Below the pieces are notes generated by a model. The model worked only from the letters and a program-made list of their open reading frames with translations, had not been told where the DNA came from and did not search any database. From assembly GCF_040207125.1 (NCBI RefSeq), contig NZ_CP157940.1, forward strand, positions 744,001 to 808,000: DNA of 64,000 nt. Reading direction: 5' to 3'. The position numbers were made by a program, and so were the translations under genes. Position 1 is the stretch's first letter, and each line of letters opens with the position of its first letter. This stretch comes from Lacrimispora sp. BS-2. Lineage in GTDB: Bacteria > Bacillota > Clostridia > Lachnospirales > Lachnospiraceae. Below, one piece after another: positions 16,431-24,500 of the stretch.

Positions 16431-17777
16431 ATGGAATATATCATAGGGATTCTGATTTTGGTTTCATTCTTTGGCCTGGCATTTTATGCCGCAAGGGGCG
16501 GCAACTTAATGATGGGAATGCTGGTCATGGCAATTCTCTGGACAATACTTCCCATGCTTGGCAATACATTTGCAACAAATCCGGAGTTTATAGCAGCCAA
16601 TGCAGACAGGATTCAGATCACCTGGATCCAGGCATTTGCAAAAGTATTTCAAAGCGGCCCTGAAGGCTGGGGCAATGTTCTTGTCAACGTAGTTTTTGGT
16701 GCATGGTTTGGCCGTGTTCTTTTAGAAACGGGCATTGCCGCCACCCTGATCCGCAAGACAACAGAGCTTGGAGGCGATAAGCCGGCTGTGACCTGCATCC
16801 TGTTATGCATCGTTACCACTGCCATCTTCTCCTCCCTGTTTGGAGCCGGTGCGGTGGTTGCAATCGGCGTTATCGTTCTTCCTATCCTCATGTCCCTTGG
16901 CATTCCCAAGGTGCTTTCCGTGGTTTCTTTCATGCTGAGCATTGGAGCGGGGATGTTCTTGAATCCGGTATTGTTCGGACAGTATACGGCATTTTTCCTG
17001 GATGCAGAGGGAAAGACGGTTTACCCTTACGACCAGTATGTACGGTGGGGCGGAATTGCTCTGACTGTCCAGCTTGTTTTCACCATCTGCCTTGTGCTGT
17101 TCTTCATGAGAAAAAAGAAAACAGTCCATCCATGGGCTGCCAGAAGACCTATGAGGCAAACCATCGATTTTGCGCCTGGCAGATCCCTGCTGACGCCGTT
17201 TATTCCTGTTTTCCTGCTGATCGCATTCAAGGTTCCCATTATTATGGGCTTTTTGATCGGCGGCTTTTATGCCCTGTTCGTATGCGGAAAGCTTAAGGAT
17301 TTCAGGACCGCATGCCGCACCTTTAATAAGGATTTCTTTGATGGTGTTGTGGATACGGCTCCTTTGGTTGGCTTTTTGCTGATGGTACCTATGTTTAATA
17401 AGGCTGCGGAGCTTTGCATTCCATATTTTAATGCGCTGTTAGGAAATATCATTCCACACAGCACCTTGTTCATCACCATCATTTTCTGTGTGCTTGCGCC
17501 TCTTGGCCTGTTCCGCGGACCATTTACCTTATATGGCTGCGGCGCTGCGACTCTGGGGATCTTAAAAGGAATCGGATTTTCCACAACCTTCCTGGCTCCT
17601 CTTATGATCGCTTCCACAACAGTCATGAACGTTTCCTGCTGTATTACCCAGTCCTGGATCGTGTGGGGAATCAGCTATGCCAAGGTTTCCACAAAGGATT
17701 TCTTAAAGATAAGCATTGTCTGCGGCTGGATCATCTGTATTATCCTGCAGATCATTACATTTGTCATGTTCGGTTAA
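16431..17777 (+). CDS. Polytopic anion permease (GntP/CitM-like ion transporter superfamily)
   Basis: 448 residues with about 12 hydrophobic segments. Features of the ion-transporter superfamily are a re-entrant-like 'SSLFGAGAVVAIGVIVLPIL' in the first half and 'LGLFRGPFTLYGCGAATLG' in the second, giving a two-fold repeat look. The likely substrate is an organic anion such as a sugar acid or small carboxylate, inferred from the neighbouring reductase. It follows the DlgD-like gene by about 50 bases and has a GGGAGAGG before the ATG. Confidence 0.78.
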   Translation: MEYIIGILILVSFFGLAFYAARGGNLMMGMLVMAILWTILPMLGNTFATNPEFIAANADRIQITWIQAFAKVFQSGPEGWGNVLVNVVFGAWFGRVLLETGIAATLIRKTTELGGDKPAVTCILLCIVTTAIFSSLFGAGAVVAIGVIVLPILMSLGIPKVLSVVSFMLSIGAGMFLNPVLFGQYTAFFLDAEGKTVYPYDQYVRWGGIALTVQLVFTICLVLFFMRKKKTVHPWAARRPMRQTIDFAPGRSLLTPFIPVFLLIAFKVPIIMGFLIGGFYALFVCGKLKDFRTACRTFNKDFFDGVVDTAPLVGFLLMVPMFNKAAELCIPYFNALLGNIIPHSTLFITIIFCVLAPLGLFRGPFTLYGCGAATLGILKGIGFSTTFLAPLMIASTTVMNVSCCITQSWIVWGISYAKVSTKDFLKISIVCGWIICIILQIITFVMFG

Positions 17778-17793
17778 TGGAGGGAGAAAACAC

Positions 17794-19923
17794 ATGGGAA
17801 AAAGATTGGTAAGAATGGGGATCGATGTAGGAGGCACCCATACAAAAGCGGTTGCTATTGATAATGCGACCCATGAAATTATCGGAAAGTCCTCCGTTAA
17901 GACAACTCATGATGACTGCAGCGGCGTTGCGGCAGGTGTTGTGGCTGCGTTTCAGAACTGTTTAAGGGAAAATGACATTGATCCTGAGGACGTGATCTTT
18001 GTGGCCCACAGTACGACCCAGGCGACCAATGCCCTGATCGAAGGGGATGTTGCAACGGTGGGAGTGATCGGAATGGGGCCAAAAGGGCTGGAAGGATTTT
18101 TATCCAGATGCCAGACAAAGTTAAAGGACATTGACTTAGGCTCAGGAAGAAACATCGCCATAAAGAACCGCTATATCAAGGATATGGATGTGGATGAAAA
18201 TACGGTAAGAAAAGCGGTGGAGGAGTTAAAAGCAGAAGGGGCGCAGGTGATGGTGGCTTCGGACACATACGGCGTGGATGACATTGGGGGAGAGCAGTTT
18301 GTCTTTGAAATCGCCCATGATGAGATGGGGCTGGAGACTACCCTGGCTTCCGACATCACCAAGTTGTATGGACTTACCAGAAGGACCAGGACAGCAGCCA
18401 TCAACGCAAGTATTCTGCCTAAAATGTTAAATACCGCAAACTCCACGGAGCAAAGTGTCCGGGGTGCAGGCGTAGAGGTACCGCTTATGATCATGCGCGG
18501 GGACGGCGGCGTTATGGAAATCAATGAGATGAAGAAACGGCCGGTCCTGACCATGCTGTCCGGTCCGGCAGCCAGTGTCATGGGTTCCCTCATGTACTTA
18601 AGGGCTTCCAATGGCGTCTACTTTGAGGTGGGCGGAACCACTACCAACATAGGAGTCATTAAAAACGGCCGTCCGGCCATTGATTATTCCATCGTAGGAG
18701 GACATAGGACTTACATCAGCTCCTTAGATGTACGGGTCCTGGGCGTTGCCGGAGGAAGCATGATCCGGGCAAATAAAAACGGAATTCATGATGTAGGACC
18801 TCGTTCTGCCCATATTGCGGGCCTGGATTATGCGGTATTTACTGATGAAGCGGAAATCGTTGATCCTAAGCTGGAATTTTTCTCTCCGAAAGAAGGAGAT
18901 CCGGATGACTATGTAGCCATCCGCCTTGCAAGCGGAAAGAGGATTACTCTCACAAACAGTTGCGCAGCCAATGTGCTGGGCCTGGTAACTCCAAAGGATT
19001 TCTCCTACGGAAACGTCAATGCGGCAAGAAAAGCCATGCAGCCGGTTGCGGATTATCTGGGAGTGACGGTGGAAGAAGTGGCAAAGCAGATTCTCACAAG
19101 GGCTTATGAGAAGATCCAGCCCATCATTATGGAACTGGCTGAAAAATACCGTCTGGAGCATGACCAGATATCCCTGGTTGGCGTAGGCGGAGGAGCCACC
19201 TCCCTGATCGGGTTTTGTGCGGAAAAGATGAACATCAAATACAGTGTACCTGAGAATGCAGAGGTAATCTCCTCCATTGGAGTTGCTCTTGCCATGGTTC
19301 GCGATGTGGTAGAGCGGGTGATTCCCAATCCAACGCCGGAGGATATTAAAAGCATTAAAAGAGAAGCCATTGATAAGGCGGTGGAAAGCGGCGCTTCTCC
19401 TGACACAGTAGAGGTCCATATTGAGATTGATCCCCAGACCTCCAAGCTGACAGCCATTGCATTAGGCTCTACAGAGGTTAAGACCACTGATCTGTTAAAG
19501 GAATGTACGGAAGAAGAGGCAAGGTCCCTGGCAGCAGAGGATATGCGGGCCAGACCGGCCGACATCACTCTTGTGGGCCAGACACCGAATTTCTATGTAT
19601 ACAACATGGAGGCAAAAGGAAAAGAGCCGCTCCGTATTTTGGATAAAAAGGGCTTTATCAAGGTTCAGAGAACTGACGGAAAGGTGGTGCTTGCAAAAGC
19701 GTCCTCCTACCGGAGCGTTGTGTCTAAGATGTGGGAGGAACTGGCCTTATTTAAAGCCGATGCAATCCTGCGGCCTGATTACTATCTCTGTGTAGGCGCC
19801 CGGGTCATGGATTTTAACGGGACCGGGGAGCTGGAACAGATCCTTATGCTGATGGATGTGGAGATGCAGATGATCGATACAGCAGATGATATCATCATTG
19901 TTGGTGCAAAGAACCAGTTATAG
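17794..19923 (+). CDS. Hydantoinase/oxoprolinase-family protein (HyuA-like, ASKHA fold)
   Basis: 709 residues. N-terminal Hydant_A_N-like ATPase part begins MGIDVGGTHTKAVAID and has 'HSTTQATNALIEGD'; the second ASKHA part has 'MLSGPAASVMG' and 'FEVGGTTTNIGVI', the phosphate-binding loops. HyuA/5-oxoprolinase enzymes open cyclic imides or lactams with ATP, usually with a HyuB partner. No HyuB is encoded nearby, and the last 150 residues differ from the usual HyuA C-terminus, so this may be a stand-alone subfamily. ATG at 17794 follows GGAGGGAG; the longer frame from 17716 overlaps the permease gene and is not used. Confidence 0.82.
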   Translation: MGKRLVRMGIDVGGTHTKAVAIDNATHEIIGKSSVKTTHDDCSGVAAGVVAAFQNCLRENDIDPEDVIFVAHSTTQATNALIEGDVATVGVIGMGPKGLEGFLSRCQTKLKDIDLGSGRNIAIKNRYIKDMDVDENTVRKAVEELKAEGAQVMVASDTYGVDDIGGEQFVFEIAHDEMGLETTLASDITKLYGLTRRTRTAAINASILPKMLNTANSTEQSVRGAGVEVPLMIMRGDGGVMEINEMKKRPVLTMLSGPAASVMGSLMYLRASNGVYFEVGGTTTNIGVIKNGRPAIDYSIVGGHRTYISSLDVRVLGVAGGSMIRANKNGIHDVGPRSAHIAGLDYAVFTDEAEIVDPKLEFFSPKEGDPDDYVAIRLASGKRITLTNSCAANVLGLVTPKDFSYGNVNAARKAMQPVADYLGVTVEEVAKQILTRAYEKIQPIIMELAEKYRLEHDQISLVGVGGGATSLIGFCAEKMNIKYSVPENAEVISSIGVALAMVRDVVERVIPNPTPEDIKSIKREAIDKAVESGASPDTVEVHIEIDPQTSKLTAIALGSTEVKTTDLLKECTEEEARSLAAEDMRARPADITLVGQTPNFYVYNMEAKGKEPLRILDKKGFIKVQRTDGKVVLAKASSYRSVVSKMWEELALFKADAILRPDYYLCVGARVMDFNGTGELEQILMLMDVEMQMIDTADDIIIVGAKNQL

Positions 19924-19969
19924 GCAATAGCTGAGGCAGATCATAAAGCAGGAATGGGAAAGGAGAGCA

Positions 19970-20731
19970 ATGCCAATGAACAGGGAAGATACAAAAAGGC
20001 TGGTTCAGGGATTGATTGGAAAACAGCAGATACCTGATTTTGGGCTGGAGGAAACAGGAAAAACACTCCCTCTCCGCCCTATGATCGAAAAGCTGGTAAA
20101 GCTGTCTGAGACAGAGTTTGGCATGTACGCATGGTCCAGAGAGCCTTTGGAGAGGAAGTTTGACCAGGGGCAGAAACTTCGCTATATCCTGGAAGCGGGC
20201 CGGTGCGGAAGGAAAGAGGCTGCTCTTTTAAAAGAGAAGTATAAAACGGGAGACCCGGACATCATAGCCCGTAAAATGGGACTTAAGGTATTGACCCCTG
20301 ATATTCCCATAGGAGGCGGTCATGTGATCTTTGCCCAGTACGTGGAGCCGGATGAAGTGACCATCTTCATGGATGGGGTGGAAAGGGCCGAAAGGCTGAT
20401 TGCAGATCATTTTCTTGGCGGACTTTTAGAACATGTGGATGTCTATAGCATTCTCCTTGCCCATGAGATTTTTCACGGAGTAGAATATCGCAAGGAGGAT
20501 TCCATTTATACAAAGACGGAGAAGGTGGAACTTTGGAAGGGCCCCTTTTCCAACAAGTCCAGGCTGGTGTGCTTAGGGGAGATTGCAGGCATGGAATTTG
20601 CCAGGGAAATGCTGGGGATCTCGTTTTCTCCTTATGTGCTTGACGTCCTTCTGATGTATGGATACCAGGAAGATGCGGCAACAGCTCTGTATGAGGAGAT
20701 TATGGATATCACTCAAAAGGCGGCAGATTAG
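19970..20731 (+). CDS. Putative ImmA/IrrE-like zinc metallopeptidase, operon-linked
   Basis: 253 residues, no signal peptide. It contains HEIFH (His165-Glu166-Ile-Phe-His169), a gluzincin HExxH motif. The segment 35 residues later, GEIAGMEFAREMLG (Glu204), matches the spacing of the third-ligand helix in ImmA/IrrE-type peptidases (E..A..FA..LL). No helix-turn-helix is joined to it. I recognise no named family beyond this. It is the fourth gene of the LacI-controlled operon, with AAAGGAG before the ATG and a terminator right after. Its role in a catabolic operon is unexplained: perhaps cleavage of a regulator, or a metal-dependent hydrolase for the substrate. Confidence 0.6.
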   Translation: MPMNREDTKRLVQGLIGKQQIPDFGLEETGKTLPLRPMIEKLVKLSETEFGMYAWSREPLERKFDQGQKLRYILEAGRCGRKEAALLKEKYKTGDPDIIARKMGLKVLTPDIPIGGGHVIFAQYVEPDEVTIFMDGVERAERLIADHFLGGLLEHVDVYSILLAHEIFHGVEYRKEDSIYTKTEKVELWKGPFSNKSRLVCLGEIAGMEFAREMLGISFSPYVLDVLLMYGYQEDAATALYEEIMDITQKAAD

Positions 20732-20750
20732 AAAGAGGCATGGGGAAAGG

Positions 20751-20786
20751 TTCAAAGGACCGGAAACGGTTCTTTGGGCCTTTTTT
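20751..20786 (+). terminator. Terminator at the end of the LacI-controlled operon
   Basis: AAAGGACCG (20754-20762), GAAA tetraloop, CGGTTCTTT (20767-20775) with one G-U pair, outer GG/CC pairs, then six U. Confidence 0.85.
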
Positions 20787-20905
20787 CCTAAGTCGGAATG
20801 CGATTTTACCTATGATACGGAGCTGGTGCAGACACTGGCTGCTTTTTCCAGCAGATCGTCATATAAGCAGGAACAGAAAGCTGTCTGAAAATGGCAGAAA
20901 GGGTA

Positions 20906-20960
20906 TTGCTAATTATGTTTTTGTGCTATAATAGACGCAAGCGTCTACTATTGTGCTATA
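20906..20960 (+). promoter_or_regulatory. Promoter-like site with inverted and direct repeats
   Basis: TATAAT at 20927-20932 with a weak TTGCTA 15 bases upstream. TAGACGC and GCGTCTA, two bases apart, form an inverted repeat at 20932-20947 over the presumed start site. It is flanked by a 10-base direct repeat, TTGTGCTATA, at 20921-20930 and 20951-20960. This is the look of an operator, but no intact gene follows closely. Confidence 0.5.
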
Positions 20961-21048
20961 TTCGCCAAATTCCCCTTTGCAGCGATTGGCTCATTGCTTT
21001 CATGGCATCATGTGATTGGAAGTCAGTTCCAGATATTGGGGGAATTGA

Positions 21049-21159
21049 TATGAGTTGGAAGGATTGAAAGATAGTCATGTGAAAACGGGATTTCAGCTCA
21101 TTTGGGAGGGGGACAGCATGGCAGCGGCGGAATCAATCAGAGACAGGTACAAACGATAA
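21049..21159 (+). pseudogene. Possible 3' remnant of a GntR/FCD-type regulator
   Basis: A short open stretch ends 'LIWEGDSMAAAESIRDRYKR'. The pattern I..GD...A...I..H-like recalls the last helices of FCD-domain (FadR/UxuR-type GntR) regulators. There is no upstream part and no good start. A promoter/operator-like site stands before it and a hairpin terminator follows, as if a whole regulator gene had been deleted to its ends. Weakly supported; it may be chance. Confidence 0.25.
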
Positions 21160-21177
21160 AAATGCATTTTTAAAATA

Positions 21178-21222
21178 CGGCAGCTTATTTTCTGTGGATA
21201 TTGAAGATAACGCTGTTTTTTT
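21178..21222 (+). terminator. Hairpin terminator; copy 2 of the repeated element
   Basis: CAGCTTATTTTC (21181-21192) pairs with GAAGATAACGCTG (21203-21215), then seven U. It shares TACGGCAGCTTATTTTCTG and GATATTGAAGATAA-like sequence with the hairpin at 15101-15147. The bases between here and 21440 hold no gene I can support. Confidence 0.6.
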
Positions 21223-21443
21223 GTGCAAATCGGAAATGCTTTTTAATTCTGAGAAAATCATGTACAAGCTTATAAAAACAGGTGCAGTAAAATGTATTTG
21301 TTTCAGAGGGATTTCAGCAGAGCATACAGGTTTTTTTGCCGCCTTTAAACAGAAAGATGATGAAATTGTAAAAATCGTAAAATTCTATATGAAAAGAATT
21401 GGGAAAAGATGAAGATATTGCTATAAACCTTAAGATGATTTAT

Positions 21444-21471
21444 TTTTACGCCGGTCCATAAATGCTATACT
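21444..21471 (+). promoter_or_regulatory. Probable promoter of the secreted polysaccharide operon
   Basis: TTTTAC at 21444-21449, 16-base spacer, TATACT at 21466-21471, about 105 bases before the ATG at 21576. The leader between has weak stem-loops only. Confidence 0.45.
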
Positions 21472-21575
21472 TTTTATATAAGCAGACGCTTTTGTTCCGC
21501 TCTTTTTGGAAAAATGCCGCTGTTTTCAGAAGGAACGGATAAGGGCGTAATAAAAAGTAAGGGGGATCTTTTCTT

Positions 21576-24500
21576 ATGTTTAAAAGCAGCAGGCTTTTCA
21601 AAAGAAAAGCGGCTGGCATGATGGCAGCAGTCATGATGATCGGCATTTTGCCCGTGAACATGATCGGATTTGCTGATGTCTTTGAAATGCCGCCGGACAG
21701 CTATGATAACATGGCTGAACATACGGCGACAAGGTCCAATGCCAGTCTGGCCACTGCATCCGATGCACAGAAAGCACAGAACCTGCAAGAAGAGGGGACT
21801 GTGTATTATGTGGATGCCAAAAACGGCAATGACAGTGGGGACGGAAAAACAGAAGAGACTGCGTGGAAGACCTTTGACAGGGTCAATTCCAAAACCTTTC
21901 TGCCGGGAGACAAGATACTGCTGAAAGCGGATTGCATCTGGAACCAGGCATTAAATCCCAAAGGAAGCGGCCGGGAGGGCGCACCCATCATCATTGATAC
22001 ATATGGAGAAGGCAGCCGCCCTGTGATTAATGGCAATGGAACCTCTGGTCCTTCCATTACCGGCGCGGTGACGATCTATAATGAAGAGTACTGGGAGATT
22101 TACAATCTGGAAGTGACGAATCTGGAAAATACGGATAAAATGGGGGAAGCCATGGACAGCGGTACCAGTGAACGAGCCGGGATCCTGATCTATTCCTCCA
22201 ACCAGAAAAAAATATACAAACACATTACCGTGAAGAATTGTTATGTACACGATGTCAACTCAAACTTTAAAGGCGGAAAAACATCCGGCGGTATTATCGT
22301 GATGGGCCATTACCTGGACAAAGACGGAAAACGGGTCACCATCGATGACAGCGGAAATCTGACTGCAAAGGCCATGGGGCGGGCAGCCTTTGAGGATGTG
22401 CTTATTGAAGGAAATTATGTAAAGAACGTGGCGATTGAAGGAATCCGGAATAAATGCAATACGGATATTTCCGGTTCCGGCTGGGGGAAAAATGAATTCC
22501 TTAAAAACTATTCCAATGTGACCATCCGCAATAATTATCTGGAAAATGTTGTAGGCGACGGCATTGTTTTGACGGAAACAAAAGGCGGACTGATCGAGGG
22601 GAATATGGTGAATTCTTCCTGCGGCTTTGACAGGGGTGCAGTAAACTATGCCCAGTGCTGGACCATGTTTGCCGATGATGTTACCGTACAGTATAATGAA
22701 GTTTACGGTAACCGGTACGGATACGATGACGGCGAGGCCTTTGACTCCGATATGATGAATGTGGACAATATTTTCCAGTACAATTTAAGCCATGACTGCG
22801 GCGGCGGTGTCATGCTGTTCATGGCAAGCCAGAAAAATACCATATTCCGTTATAATTTAAGCATTAATGACGGTACAGGCACCTATCCCGGTGAAAGCAG
22901 GATGCAGCAGCAGACCTTCCATTATGACAATACAACTTCTGCGGGACCCGGCGTAGGAAAAATTTATAACAACACCATTGTTCTCTTTGGAGAAGGTAAA
23001 AAAACCTCTCTGTTTGGCGGAAAGAGCAAAAGAACCTGCTTTGTGGATTTCAAAAATAACATTGTTCTGGCTAAAGACGGAGCAACCATAGACTTTGCGG
23101 TCCTGGAGCAGGGATCTGCCATCCATAATGACAGCCTGATAGAAAATAACTGTTTCTATCCGGATACCATTGCCAACACCAGTGCGGGTTCTGTTTTGAA
23201 TAAGGGGAGCCTGCAGACCAAAGGAAATATATTTAAGGATCCCATGCTGGTCGATTATAAGGCGGGAAAGGATTATTCCAAATATAAATATCCTTTGGAG
23301 GAACTGGAAGATCTTATGGATTCCGATTTTACAAAAGACAGAATTAAAAAGCTGGCAGAGCCGTATCAGCTGACAGAAGGGTCCCCTTGTATCCGTGCCG
23401 GGCAGAGGATCGACGGCATGCCTACCGAAGATATCATGAGCAATACCATTGCCGGGCGTGTGGATATGGGCGCTTTGGAATATTCCAGTGAGGATGAGCT
23501 GGCAGAGGAAGTGGAGGAGGTTCATATTGTAACGACTCCCGGAGTTGTGCCGAAACTGCCGGCAACCTTAAAAATCGTTCTGAATGGGAAATCCTATGAT
23601 TATCCGGTTAAGTGGGATGAACTGACAAAGGAAGACTGTATGCAGGCGGGAGTAATCGAACTTTCAGGAGTCCTGCCGGGATTGTCCAATCAGGTTGCGG
23701 CTTCCATAATTATAGCAGATGCACCGGAACGCTTTGAGCCGGTTGAGGTTTCCACCTTTGCAGGAATTTACCCGGTACTTCCTGATAAAATTACAGCGGA
23801 ATTTACCGGGGGGCTGACCCTGGAGCTGGGGGTGGTATGGAAAACGCTTAACCTGGAACAGTATTCCCATGAAGGTGAGATTACGGTAGAAGGCATTGTT
23901 TCGGGCTTAAAGGAAAAATGTCAGGCAAAGGTAACGGTCATCGGTGAGCTGGGGGATGGAATAAGTGTCAAGGAAAAGGTGGCTTCAAAGGATGCCTATA
24001 CCCAGCAAAGCGACGGAAATAAGGCCTACGGAAGCTCTGACCCCAATGTCATTAAGGTCAAAACAGCCAATAATTCGCCTGCCTACACAAGAAATGGGTT
24101 GATTGGCTTTGACTTAAGCGGTGAGGAGCAGATGTTAAGATCTGCCTCCGGCATTACCGTAAAGCTGCAAATGACAAGGCCGGTTACGGAATCAGATTAT
24201 AAAACCATTAACAATCATTTTTACCTCAAGGTTTATGAGGTAAATGACAGCTGGAAAGAAGGAACGGTAACCTGGAATTCTTCTCCGGGTATTTCCAGTG
24301 ATAACCTGGTGATCCGTGATAAAAAAATAGTCTATACCAATATCCGGGATGCCCATGAGAATATTGTGGAACTGGATGTAACTGATTGGGTGAAGAGTGC
24401 CTATGCAAAAAAAGGACAGACAAAGTTTTCTTTCTTAATGACAACGGATTATTTCGGTGAGTATGCAAATGGCGACAACGGCGGCATTGATTTTGCTTCC

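Noticed and set aside
18724..19419. Long minus-strand frame of 231 codons inside the HyuA-like gene
   Set aside because: Shadow frame of a well conserved plus-strand gene; no start signal or family likeness.
21194..21412. Open frame of 72 codons after the second repeated hairpin
   Set aside because: Its start lies inside the terminator hairpin, it has no ribosome site, and I recognise no motif. The later part looks mildly coding, so a very decayed gene is not excluded.
22857..23525. Minus-strand frame of 222 codons inside the beta-helix gene
   Set aside because: Antisense shadow of a clear coding sequence; composition typical of reversed beta-helix codons.
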